A stretch of 34,068 bases of DNA from Candidatus Kuenenia stuttgartensis (GTDB lineage Bacteria; Planctomycetota; UBA11346): NCBI GenBank assembly GCA_945876185.1, contig CAMCMZ010000041.1, positions 1 through 34,068 on the forward strand. Reading direction: 5' to 3'. Numbering within the stretch: position 1 is the stretch's first letter; each line of letters begins with the position of its first letter. Made by a program: the position numbers and the translations under genes. Positions 8,382 through 16,933 of this stretch are shown here, one piece after another. The notes below the pieces were generated by a model. The model was not told the DNA's origin. It did not search any database and worked only from the letters and a program-made list of their open reading frames with translations.

Positions 8382-10128
8382 TGATCCGCAGGCCGCCGTT
8401 GTTGGCGGCGGCGATCGCCGCGAGCCAGCGTTCGGACTCCGGATCGAAGCGGCGGTCCGCCTTGTTCTGCCAGGGCATGACCAGGTGGATGCGCGCCTGG
8501 CCTGGGCGGTCGCGATTCAGGGTCGACACCTTGGTGACTGATTCCTGCACGTTCGTGTGGGCGAGCAGCGACGGATTGCCGAGGAACCATAAGATGCTCT
8601 CGACCCCGGGGCAGGTGAGGGCGACCTCGATCGGGATGAGCGAGGCCTGGGTGTGGAACACGGCCCCGTTCTTCTGGTCCAGGGCATCGTGCAGCCGGGC
8701 CTTGTTGCGCCAGGTCGCTCGGATCGGCGAACCAGGCCAGACACCGCCGGTGGCGTTCACCAGGACCATCCGCGTGGCGACCGACAGGCGCATCACCGAG
8801 TTCCACAATTCCAGACGCAGGCTTTCGCCCGAGGTCCGCGGGCCGTTGAAATCCGGCGCTTCGACCCAGCGCGCCCGGCCGCCGATTCCGCCTGATTCGT
8901 CATTGGGTGGCTGGTTGATCAGCGCGACGCAGCGCGACCGGTCGGTCAGCTTGAAGAAGCTCAGTTCACTCTCTTCACTGATCGCGGGCGGGTTGCCGCC
9001 GGTGAAACCGCGACCGGGACCGTTGATCCACTGGCGCCAGGCCCGTCCATCGACCTGCCGCTGGCGGCAGTAGCCGGCGAGCAGTTCCTGCAGCGCACCA
9101 CCGCCTTCGCGTTCGAGCGTCGGTATCACCATGGCGACGACGCCATCGTGACCCAGACGCATCAAGGCCCAGGTTGCCGCCGCGCGCACGCCCCACCACT
9201 GGTCGCGCACGGCGAACGGGAGCAGTGCCTGGACGCAGCGCCCGCGCAGGGCGGGATCCGGCGGCGCGATCAGGCCGATGGCGTCAGCGATCGCGGCCCT
9301 CAGTTCGACCGCCCTGCCGCCCGGGTTGGTGGCCAGCAGGTCGAGCAGCGTCGGGATCGCTTCGACGCCGAGCGCCTGGCCATAGAGATCGATCGCGGCG
9401 GCACGCCGGCTTGGCGCCTGGTTGCTGCGGGCGACCGCGAGCAGCAGTTCTGCCACCCGTTGCGAGGGCACCTGCGCGGTCAGGTGCGCCGCCACCGCCG
9501 CATTGAACACGCCTTCGTCGAGGTCTTCGAACAGGATCGCACGGAGACGTTTTCCCGTCTCGCCACCCAGAATCCCGGACAGCTTCGCCAGGGCGAGGCG
9601 CACCCCGGGATTATGATCGGTGGTGAGGACGCCCAGGTGCTGGTCGGCGGCTCCGCCCGGCCAGACCGGAACAACCGCGCGGCTGTTGTTGGCCGGTGGG
9701 ATCCAAGTCTCGCACACGGCGACACGCACCTGCACGGCCGGATCCCGCACTAGCCGGGGCAGGGCGGCGACCAGCGCCGGCATGGCCAGCCGGGCGGCAA
9801 GGTGGACTGAGCGCTCGCGCGCCCGGTAGTCGGGGTGGGCGAGGAGCGTGGGCAAAACCTTGGTGGTCTCGGTCGGAAAGGTCTCGGCCAGCGCTTTTGC
9901 GGCCGCTTCGCGCACCGTGAACGGCAGGGCACAGAGGAGGTTCGCCAGCCCTTGCAGCGACGCGGGTTTGCCAGTGTTCACCAACGCCTCGACCTCAGCG
10001 AGCTGTTTCCGCTCCGGACTTTCATCGAAACCCGGCAGGGAATCGCTGGCGCCCAGGCCGGCGGCGAAACCGAACAGGCAGACGAGCGCCAGCCTCGCCG
10101 GAAACGACGGATACGTCGGTCTGCTCAT
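8374..10128 (-). CDS. Secreted HEAT-repeat protein with a degenerate VWA domain (paralog 3)
   Basis: Third of three tandem paralogs. An N-terminal signal peptide (RLALVCLFGFAAGLGA) predicts export; residues ~40-340 are helical HEAT-type repeats, ending in a W-W-G-V-R-A-A-A-T-W-A-L motif shared with both paralogs. The C-terminal part aligns with their VWA domain but the metal site is gone: the DxSxS position reads ALINQPPNDES and the second-loop SDGQP position reads LGNPS. It therefore probably cannot bind Mg in the usual way and may act as a structural partner. Its ATG overlaps the stop of paralog 2 as ATGA. I know no named function for this arrangement. Confidence 0.8.
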   Translation of the reverse strand: MSRPTYPSFPARLALVCLFGFAAGLGASDSLPGFDESPERKQLAEVEALVNTGKPASLQGLANLLCALPFTVREAAAKALAETFPTETTKVLPTLLAHPDYRARERSVHLAARLAMPALVAALPRLVRDPAVQVRVAVCETWIPPANNSRAVVPVWPGGAADQHLGVLTTDHNPGVRLALAKLSGILGGETGKRLRAILFEDLDEGVFNAAVAAHLTAQVPSQRVAELLLAVARSNQAPSRRAAAIDLYGQALGVEAIPTLLDLLATNPGGRAVELRAAIADAIGLIAPPDPALRGRCVQALLPFAVRDQWWGVRAAATWALMRLGHDGVVAMVIPTLEREGGGALQELLAGYCRQRQVDGRAWRQWINGPGRGFTGGNPPAISEESELSFFKLTDRSRCVALINQPPNDESGGIGGRARWVEAPDFNGPRTSGESLRLELWNSVMRLSVATRMVLVNATGGVWPGSPIRATWRNKARLHDALDQKNGAVFHTQASLIPIEVALTCPGVESILWFLGNPSLLAHTNVQESVTKVSTLNRDRPGQARIHLVMPWQNKADRRFDPESERWLAAIAAANNGGLRIIK

Positions 10129-11951
10129 TCGATCTCCCGGAAGGTGCCGTCGTGGTCGCGCGCCAAGGCCGATAGTAAGTTGGTCGCCGAGGCTCGTTCC
10201 GCCGCCCCGATGTGGAAGGCGATGGTGTGCACCCGCGCCGGGCGTTCGCGCTCGCGGTTGGCGCTGGCGATGGAGGCGAGAATCGCCTCTGCATCAGTGA
10301 GTCCAATGGTGGGCTGGCCGTCGGTGAGCAGGAATGCCGCTTGGATGCCGGGCTGTGCCAGCGCCTGGGCCAGGGCGCCATGAAGGTTGGTGCCCCGGGC
10401 GCTGCCCTGGCTGCGGATCCGTTCGAGGGCGAGGGTGCGGTTGCGGAAGCCGGCGCGCACCGGGGCGGGCTGCCAGGGATGCGGCTCATCATTGAAGCAG
10501 ATCAGGTTGAAGGAGGTGAGCAGGCCGAGGGTGCGCAGCGAGCGGCGCAGCTCCTTGCGCACCAGGTCGAATTTGCTGCGGCGGTTCGCCCCCAGGCCCG
10601 AGACATCGTTCATGCTGCCCGAGATGTCGATGACGTAGGCGACGGAGCTCACGCGGTCGCGCAGGTAGGCGAACTCGATCTCGGTTTCGCCGGCCGGCAA
10701 CGGCGGCACCCGCACCGGCTGGAAGCGGCCGGTCTTCTTCCACCACGCCTCCCAGGCCGCCCGGTCGGGATGCGTCAGGCCGGTCGCGCCCGAAAGCAGG
10801 TCAGCGGCTTCGTCGTTGAGGTCGCCGCCGATTTCGGCGATCAGGGTCTGGATGCCGATCGATGAGCCCGCCCGCAGCAGCGCCCATGAGGCGGCTTGCC
10901 GGGTGGCGCGCCAATGATCGCTGCGCGCCAAGGGTGCGAGGGCGCGTTCGATGCGCGGCGGCAGATCCTGGCGCGCCGGGCTGATGTGGCCGATCGCTTG
11001 GCAGATGGCGCAACGCAGGTGCGCCTGGTCGGTGGTGGTGCGTCCGAGCAGATCGAGCAGCGCCACCACCACTGTCTCGTCGCCGATGCAGCCGAGTGTT
11101 TCGGCCGCAGTCGCACGCAATGGTTCCGGGGCAGATGAACCGGCGATGGCGAGCAGCACCGGCGCGAGTTCCCGTGCGGACATACCCGTCGCGCCCAACT
11201 GCTCGGCCGCAGCGGTGAGTACCGCTTCCGGCCCGGCGGCCAGGCGTTCGAAGAGGCGGTCGCGCATGCCGGGCAGGTTGCGATGCCCGGCGGCCGCGCC
11301 CACCGCAGCAAGCACCACACGCAGGTCGTCGTCAAGCAGCAGCCGCGCGATGGTCGGTGCGGTGCCGCTGCCGCCTGGATCGACCGGAACCCCAGGGAGT
11401 ACGGCGAGGGCCTGCGCCGCCGCGAGGCGGACCTCGGGAGAGCGGTCGACGGCAGCGGCGAAAGCGGCCTGGGCGGAGGGCTCGCCACCAAGTTTCGCCA
11501 GGAGGTCGAGCCCGCGGCGGCGGCGCTGGGCATCGGCGTCGGCGATCAGTTTGCGTGCGACCCGGCCGGCGCAGTCGGGCGGCTGGCGCAGCACGAAGGT
11601 CATCGCCGCTTGGCGTTCGCGCGGATCCGGTCCGGCGACGAGGGCGGTGGCAAGGGCTTCGATGCCTGGGCCTTGGCGGTCGGCGAGTCGCGCCAACTGC
11701 GCCGCCCGGCTGCCACTGGGCGAGGACAGCACGGCGGCGGCCTCGGCCGGAGCGAGGTCCTCGGCCGGCATGCACGCCGCGAGCGTGAACGCGAGGGCGA
11801 TCCGAAGGACGCTGAGTCCGCGATGCCTGGAGGAATCCAGAGAAAATCGCAAGTGCACCCCAGATGCAAGGCGGGAGGAAGGAGTTGGGCAGCGCCCAAT
11901 GACTGACGACCAACGCAGCAGGTGGGGTGCAATTGCGATTTTCAGATTCAT
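10125..11951 (-). CDS. HEAT-repeat plus VWA-domain lipoprotein (paralog 2)
   Basis: HEAT repeats (residues ~80-380) followed by a C-terminal VWA domain with an intact metal-ion-dependent adhesion site: IDISGSM (Asp442, Ser444, Ser446), GTN and TDGQP. A hydrophobic stretch LSVLRIALAFTLAAC ends in a lipobox, so it is likely an exported lipoprotein. The start is odd. The frame begins at an ATG overlapping the preceding gene's stop (ATGA), but the first ~35 codons lie inside palindromic repeat copy 2; GTG 11858 or TTG 11852, also in the repeat, are alternatives, and no ATG lies between the repeat and the signal sequence. The repeat has evidently been incorporated into the 5' end of the gene. Confidence 0.75.
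   Translation of the reverse strand: MNLKIAIAPHLLRWSSVIGRCPTPSSRLASGVHLRFSLDSSRHRGLSVLRIALAFTLAACMPAEDLAPAEAAAVLSSPSGSRAAQLARLADRQGPGIEALATALVAGPDPRERQAAMTFVLRQPPDCAGRVARKLIADADAQRRRRGLDLLAKLGGEPSAQAAFAAAVDRSPEVRLAAAQALAVLPGVPVDPGGSGTAPTIARLLLDDDLRVVLAAVGAAAGHRNLPGMRDRLFERLAAGPEAVLTAAAEQLGATGMSARELAPVLLAIAGSSAPEPLRATAAETLGCIGDETVVVALLDLLGRTTTDQAHLRCAICQAIGHISPARQDLPPRIERALAPLARSDHWRATRQAASWALLRAGSSIGIQTLIAEIGGDLNDEAADLLSGATGLTHPDRAAWEAWWKKTGRFQPVRVPPLPAGETEIEFAYLRDRVSSVAYVIDISGSMNDVSGLGANRRSKFDLVRKELRRSLRTLGLLTSFNLICFNDEPHPWQPAPVRAGFRNRTLALERIRSQGSARGTNLHGALAQALAQPGIQAAFLLTDGQPTIGLTDAEAILASIASANRERERPARVHTIAFHIGAAERASATNLLSALARDHDGTFREIE
11843..11942 (+). repeat. Palindromic repeat, copy 2 (about 100 bp)
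   Basis: Nearly identical to the reverse complement of copy 1, with the same central hairpin TTGGGC-AGC-GCCCAA. Relative to the minus-strand genes it begins 5 bases after the TGA of the gene ending at 11948 (TGAATCTGAAAATCGC), in the same orientation as the other copies, and it forms the 5' coding end of the next gene. The outermost base of each arm has changed (g...c instead of A...T), again keeping the pair. Confidence 0.85.
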
Positions 11952-13687
11952 TCAACGACCTTGTAGACGCCGCCGTTGAGCTTGGCCAAGCGTTCCATGA
12001 ATGATTTGGCGATCTTCTCCTCAGCTTTGTCCATGTAGAACGACAGGGCGTGGATGCGGCAGGGACGCGGGACCTCCTGGTTGCGTTCGACCACATCCGC
12101 GTTCAGCAGGTCCGGATCCCGGATGAATCCCGCCGTGGGCTGACCATCCGACAGGAAGAACATCGCCTCGACCCCGGCCGAGACCAGGCCCGCCGCGATC
12201 CCGGCATGGCTGTTGGTGCCGCCTCGCGCGGAGTGGCGGTCCATTTCCTCGCGCATCAGCCATTTGTTGCGCCAGGTCGCGCGCAGCGGTCCGTTGCTCC
12301 ATTGGATGACGGTCTCGGAAAATGAGATCACGCTGAAACGTGTCCCGGGTTGGAGGTCGCGCAGGGTGCGCCAGAGTTCGGTCCTGGCGGCCTCGATCTT
12401 GGGTCGGTTCACCGGTTTCTCTCCTTTGCGGGGAGGGATGGCTCGGCTGTCCGTCATTGAGCCCGAGGTGTCGAGAACGAATACCACGTTGCTGACCACG
12501 TCCTTGACGTCGTAGAAGTCGATCTCGGACGACTTCTCGTTGGTGAACGCCGCCTGATGCTGCCAGTCCTTCTTGGCACCCAGCCACCATTTCTCCCACT
12601 CGGCGCGGGTGGTGAAACGCTGGCCGGTGTAGCGTTGCAAGAGCCAGCACATGTCCTCCGGTTCGTTGCGGGAGATCCACATCGTCGCATAGGGGATGGC
12701 CTGTTTCGATCCGATACGCATCAGGGCCCAGGCGGCGGCGAGGCGCACCCCCATCCAGCGATCGCCGTTGGCGATCGAATCAGCGGCCTGCTCGATCCGC
12801 GCGATCACCTTGGCATCGGTCGGGGCGATCATGCCCAGGCTGTCCCAGATCGCGGCCCGCGCATCCTTGTACTTCACCCCGGTGCACTGCGGCAGGCCGG
12901 TGAGCAGCGCTTCGGTCGCCTCTGGTCCACCGATGCGGCCGAGGGCGTCCGCCGCGATGCAGCGGGCTTCGAAGGCGGGCGCGGACGCCAACTGCCGCGC
13001 AAAGCCCCGTACCAGGGTCGCCTCAGGGAATTTCGCTGCCAGCAGTTCCTCGACCACGGTGCCGGCGAGATCCTCGGGCAAGGCGGTCGTGGCTTCCGTC
13101 AGGGCACGCAGGGCGGTGGGTGATCGCTGCGCCACGGTGCAGAGCGCCTTTGCCGCGCCGTTGCGCACCCGTAGGTCGGTGTCCTTGGCGACCAGGTTGG
13201 CCAACAGATCGATCGTCTTTTTTTCCGCAGGTTTGCCCTCGCCGGCAGCGAACAGTACCGGGGCGACTTCGACGGCGGCCAGGCGGGCAATCGCCCCGGC
13301 ATCAGTGCGGTCGCCGGCCAGGCGTTGGATGAGGTCGATCGCGTGCTCCTTGCGCACCTGGGCCGCGAGGAACACCACCGAGCAGCGCATCCGCATGCTT
13401 CGCTCACCAGCCAGCCGGTCGAGATTCTTCTCGCACGCCTCGGGATATCCGGCGGCCAGCGCCTCGACCGCTGCCACCCGCACCGCCCAGGCCTTGTCGT
13501 CGAGCAGCTTGATCAGCGCGTTGAATCCGGCCTCGCCGAAGCCTTTCAGTTCACCGGCGAGCGCGACGCGCTGCTCCATCGTTGCCAGGGCACGCTTGGC
13601 GAAGCGCTGCTGCACCTCGGCCGGCAGGTCCTCGGCCCAGGCCAGGGCGGAGGCGATGATCAGGAGCAACAAGAATCTCAGGCGCAT
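11948..13687 (-). CDS. Secreted HEAT-repeat plus VWA-domain protein (paralog 1)
   Basis: A 579-residue protein: signal peptide MRLRFLLLLIIASALAWA, HEAT-type helical repeats from ~30 to 330, the shared W-M-G-V-R-L-A-A-A-W-A-L-M-R motif near 311-324, a Trp-rich linker (EWEKWW, ~363-368) and a VWA domain from ~395. The metal site is complete: Asp406, Ser408 and Ser410 (DTSGSM), Thr491 (GGTNSHAG) and Asp514 (SDGQP). First gene of a three-paralog operon; its stop overlaps the ATG of the next. Such proteins usually bind ligands or partners outside the cytoplasm, often in planctomycete-type genomes; partner unknown. No MoxR-type ATPase is nearby. Confidence 0.85.
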   Translation of the reverse strand: MRLRFLLLLIIASALAWAEDLPAEVQQRFAKRALATMEQRVALAGELKGFGEAGFNALIKLLDDKAWAVRVAAVEALAAGYPEACEKNLDRLAGERSMRMRCSVVFLAAQVRKEHAIDLIQRLAGDRTDAGAIARLAAVEVAPVLFAAGEGKPAEKKTIDLLANLVAKDTDLRVRNGAAKALCTVAQRSPTALRALTEATTALPEDLAGTVVEELLAAKFPEATLVRGFARQLASAPAFEARCIAADALGRIGGPEATEALLTGLPQCTGVKYKDARAAIWDSLGMIAPTDAKVIARIEQAADSIANGDRWMGVRLAAAWALMRIGSKQAIPYATMWISRNEPEDMCWLLQRYTGQRFTTRAEWEKWWLGAKKDWQHQAAFTNEKSSEIDFYDVKDVVSNVVFVLDTSGSMTDSRAIPPRKGEKPVNRPKIEAARTELWRTLRDLQPGTRFSVISFSETVIQWSNGPLRATWRNKWLMREEMDRHSARGGTNSHAGIAAGLVSAGVEAMFFLSDGQPTAGFIRDPDLLNADVVERNQEVPRPCRIHALSFYMDKAEEKIAKSFMERLAKLNGGVYKVVE

Positions 13688-13845
13688 GGGCGCATCAGAC
13701 GCCGCAACGGCCGGGATTCCATGGGGTGGGATCCATCACCGCCGGGCGCCATCATCCGTTGCGTGTCACCAGGCGGATCATCGTTCTGATCAGTCAGTCC
13801 TGGTCAGCCCCTGCTTCAGGTGCCTAGCGACGCCGACTGTCCGGG

Positions 13846-14247
13846 TCAAAGTCCCTGGTTGTGGTAGACGTACAACCCGTCTTTGCCCGGTGCGATGACA
13901 TCGAGCCGGCCCTTGCCGCTGAGGTCCGCGAGGGCGAAGTGGATGCCCAGACCCTTGGTGTCGATGGGATGGCTGATCCATTCGCGTTTCGCGCCACAGC
14001 GGTGCTGTTCGATCCAGGACAGGCCGTAGCCGTGCCCGTTGCCGACGATGATATCGTTGACGTCATCGCCGTTCACGTCGACCACCAGCATCGGCACGCT
14101 GGAACATGGCGTGGATCCAGGGCAGCACCGGCTGGATGCGCTCGGGTACCGCGCCGTCGCCGGGATCGCTGTAGATCTCCACCGTGCCGGCGCGGTTGAG
14201 GGTCATCGGCGCCGGCAGGATCAGGCGGATGCTGTACCGGACGTGAG
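13846..14247 (-). pseudogene. Remnant of an FG-GAP/VCBS-repeat protein
   Basis: From 14097 to 13846 the minus strand encodes a clear FG-GAP repeat pair (VVDVNGDDVNDIIVGNGHGY, LADLSGKGRLDVIAPGKDGL), typical of secreted beta-propeller proteins, ending at a natural TGA. Just upstream (about 14247-14104) a different frame encodes protein-like sequence (RYSIRLILPAPMTLNRAGTV), preceded in that frame by a stop. No start or signal peptide is present. The best reading is a deleted and frameshifted C-terminal remnant of a longer gene; an assembly error causing the shift is possible. Confidence 0.6.
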
Positions 14248-14369
14248 TCGGGAACGCGGCTCACCGCCGCCGCCGGTCGCCTGCTCCGCAATCCCGTTCC
14301 TGCGCCCGATTGACCACCCTGACCTGCCCTCTATCCTGCCGCCCCTTCCATCCTGTCCGAGGCCCTTCC

Positions 14370-15656
14370 ATGCCCACCGCCATCCTGCCCCGCAGCCTCT
14401 CCATCCTTACCGGCAGCGACCGTCCGACGTTCGTGCTGGTCCGTGTCCTGCGTCGGATCGCGGGTCAGGACGCCGAGGAACGGGCCAAGCTCGCGGCAGT
14501 GCTGCAGGACGGTTTGCCCGGCACCAAAGACAAGGTTCGCACTGCCCTGCTAGCTCTCGCCCTGCAGCGCTACAGCGACGCGGAAGAGGCGTTGGAAGGT
14601 CTCGATTTCAAAAAGGACCCCTACGCCCAGGCGGTGCTCGGACTGCTGTATGCCGATCTCAGCGAGTGGGCCGAGGCGAAGACCAACCTGACCGCGTCGG
14701 CCAAGGTCGTGGGTGAGGCCAAGCTGGAACTGGTACGCGTGCTGGTTTCCGCCGACGCGATCGATGATGCCGAGAAGGTGCTCGGCACGATCTCCGAGGA
14801 AGGCCCCGAGAAGCATTTCCTGCAAGGCATCATCCTCGAGGCGCGCAACCAGGTCGAGCAGGCGATCAAGTCCTTCGAGGCTGCGCTCGAATCCGAGCCG
14901 CCTCACGTCGAGGCCGCTTTCAAGCTGGCGGTGCTCCTCGACCGCATCGGTGACGATGACCTTTCCGCCGAGCAGTACCTGATCTGTGCCGACGCCAATC
15001 CGCCCTACCTGCCTGGCGTCATCAACCTCGGCATCCTCTACGACGAGCGCGGTGAGCCCAACGCCGCGATCGACTGCTTCCGCCAGGCCCTCGCCTTCAA
15101 CCCGCACGACCGCCGCAGCCTGACCCTGCTGCGCGACGCGCGCGCCAGCCGCGCGATGTACTACGACGAGAAGGAGGAACGTGAACGCGAGCGCATGGAA
15201 AAAACCATGCGCACCAGCGTCAACGACTTCGAACTGTCCGTGCGCAGCCGCAATTGCCTCGCGAAGATGAACATCTTCACCCTCGGCGACCTGCTTCGCA
15301 TCACTGAGGCGGAAATGCTGTCGTACAAGAACTTCGGCGAGACCAGCCTCAAGGAGGTCAAAGAGATGCTCGCGGTGCGCAACCTGCGCCTGGGCATGTA
15401 CCGCGACACCGAGGAACGCATCATCAGCAAGGCCGACCAGAAGATCCTCGGCGAGTCAGTCGAGCGCCTGGAACTGTCCCCAACCAGCATGGCGGTCCTG
15501 GAATCGCTCGGCGTCACCCGTATCGGCGATCTTGCCCAGTACAGCGACCTCGACCTCTACAAGGTGCCGACGAGCGGCCAGACCTTCGTGCAGGAACTGT
15601 CGACCGCGCTTGGTGCCTATGGCGTCACCGTGCGCAAGCCCGAAATCCGCGCCTGA
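14370..15656 (+). CDS. TPR protein with RNA polymerase alpha-CTD-like domains
   Basis: A 428-residue cytoplasmic protein. Residues ~55-270 are TPR-like helices (e.g. [20 protein letters not shown]), followed by a charged helix ([18 protein letters not shown]) and, from ~285, a domain very like the C-terminal domain of the RNA polymerase alpha subunit: [20 protein letters not shown], the [14 protein letters not shown] segment and LGM. A second, more divergent copy ([20 protein letters not shown]) ends the protein. Similar TPR/alpha-CTD proteins are, to my recollection, widespread in planctomycetes. In RpoA this domain contacts UP-element DNA and activators, so a transcription role is plausible but inferred. 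The ATG at 14370 follows a non-coding leader. No core RpoA N-terminal domain is present. Confidence 0.85.
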   Translation: MPTAILPRSLSILTGSDRPTFVLVRVLRRIAGQDAEERAKLAAVLQDGLPGTKDKVRTALLALALQRYSDAEEALEGLDFKKDPYAQAVLGLLYADLSEWAEAKTNLTASAKVVGEAKLELVRVLVSADAIDDAEKVLGTISEEGPEKHFLQGIILEARNQVEQAIKSFEAALESEPPHVEAAFKLAVLLDRIGDDDLSAEQYLICADANPPYLPGVINLGILYDERGEPNAAIDCFRQALAFNPHDRRSLTLLRDARASRAMYYDEKEERERERMEKTMRTSVNDFELSVRSRNCLAKMNIFTLGDLLRITEAEMLSYKNFGETSLKEVKEMLAVRNLRLGMYRDTEERIISKADQKILGESVERLELSPTSMAVLESLGVTRIGDLAQYSDLDLYKVPTSGQTFVQELSTALGAYGVTVRKPEIRA

Positions 15657-15679
15657 CGCAGGCCTCTGATCCGAGTTTG

Positions 15680-15702
15680 GCGCGGCTCGGATTGAGCCGC
15701 GC
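15680..15702. terminator. Hairpin between convergent genes
   Basis: GCGCGGCTC (15680-15688) pairs perfectly with GAGCCGCGC (15694-15702) around GGATT, between two converging stops. There is no T-tract, so termination may rely on stem strength or Rho. Confidence 0.5.
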
Positions 15703-15713
15703 TGGATATCAGC

Positions 15714-16547
15714 TCAGTCCGGGATGCGAATCTTGGCGAAGCCCTTGGGCGATGGCGGAAATTCCGGTTTGAGGTCCTCCAGGGCCCGGCGCACCAGCTT
15801 CGCGACCAGCCAGTTGCGGAACCATTTGCGGTCGGCCGGCACGACGAACCATGGCGCGTGCGGGGTCGAACAGCGGGCGAGCGCGATCTCGTAGGCTTGG
15901 CGGTATTCCTTCCAGAGTTTGCGCTCGGACAGATCGTCAGGATTGAATTTCCAATGCTTGTCTGGGTCGGCGAGGCGTTCCTCCAGCCGCTGTTTCTGTT
16001 CCTTCTTGGAGATATGCAGGAAGATCTTGAGCACTTTGATGCCGCTATGGTGCAGCAGCGCCTCGAAGGCGTTGATCTCGCCGTAGCGGCGCTCGATCGT
16101 CTCCTTGCTCACCCATTCGTGCACGCGCACCACCAGCACATCCTCATAGTGTGAGCGGTTGAACACCGCGATGTCGCCGCGACCCGGCGCCGCCTGGTGG
16201 ATGCGCCAGAGGTAGTCGTGCGCGAGTTCCTCTGGGGTTGGCTTCTTGAAGCTGGTCACCGTCACGCCTTGGGCGTTGAGCGGGCCGAATACCTTGCGCA
16301 CGGTCCCGTCCTTGCCGCCCGTATCCATGGCCTGGAGGACCACCAGCAGGCCGGAACTGCGGGCGGCGTAGAGGCGCTCTTGCAGCGAATCGATGCGCTC
16401 GACATCGCCGTCGATCTCAGCCTGGGCTCGCTCCTTGCCTTCGGGGCCGGCGAACGGGCCGGTCTCGTCGGTGTCCCAGTCCTCCAGGTCGATCCGGGTC
16501 TTTCCCGTCGGCACGCGGAAGCGGTCAAGCACCTTGTGATCTGCCAT
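15714..16547 (-). CDS. ppk2: Polyphosphate kinase 2 family (polyphosphate:nucleotide phosphotransferase)
   Basis: PPK2 enzymes transfer phosphate between polyphosphate and nucleotides, usually making ADP or ATP from AMP/ADP. The 277-residue protein has the Walker A loop QAMDTGGKDGT, the lid-region sequence FKKPTPEELAHDYLWRIH, the Walker B-type NRSHYEDVLV and the conserved C-terminal W-F-V-V-P-A-D-R-K-W-F-R-N motif. ATG 16547 is chosen because GGAGA lies about 7 bases upstream and the frame above is not protein-like. The sequence suggests the AMP/ADP-using class but does not settle it. It lies in the same window as a phosphite oxidation locus, though not in that operon. Confidence 0.9.
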   Translation of the reverse strand: MADHKVLDRFRVPTGKTRIDLEDWDTDETGPFAGPEGKERAQAEIDGDVERIDSLQERLYAARSSGLLVVLQAMDTGGKDGTVRKVFGPLNAQGVTVTSFKKPTPEELAHDYLWRIHQAAPGRGDIAVFNRSHYEDVLVVRVHEWVSKETIERRYGEINAFEALLHHSGIKVLKIFLHISKKEQKQRLEERLADPDKHWKFNPDDLSERKLWKEYRQAYEIALARCSTPHAPWFVVPADRKWFRNWLVAKLVRRALEDLKPEFPPSPKGFAKIRIPD

Positions 16548-16933
16548 GGGAGGTCTCCGCTTGACATCCTGTGCGCCACACCGGGAACGGCAACTGGGTT
16601 GAAGAGGCCAGGACAAGGACCTGTTGCGGCGTGCTAGAACGGATGAATTCCTCAATTTTTCCTGGTGAACCAGCTTCGTATCGGATCCAATCCCGGGCGT
16701 GCAGTCCTGGATGAGCCAAAGGGTGACCGTCATGTCGCCAAGATGTTACGATTCAAATGATTTCATAAGTCATTGTAGATAAATTGATTGAAACAATATT
16801 TGCCATGAATATGTCTCCGAAAAGTATCAGTTTGCTGAGACCCACCATCGTAACTCCGTTCATGCACGCGACCCAGGTTCCGGCATGACCGTTGCTAAGC
16901 GTTTCACAACCCCAGACGAACCCGGCAAATCCC
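16548..16933. other. Intergenic region with an AT-rich patch
   Basis: No gene. Bases ~16740-16830 are strikingly AT-rich for this genome and contain AATGA...TCATT and ATGA-TT-TCAT palindromes plus a weak promoter-like TTGATT-17-GAATAT starting at 16784 toward the CheR-like gene. It probably holds that gene's promoter; the base composition is otherwise unexplained. Confidence 0.4.
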
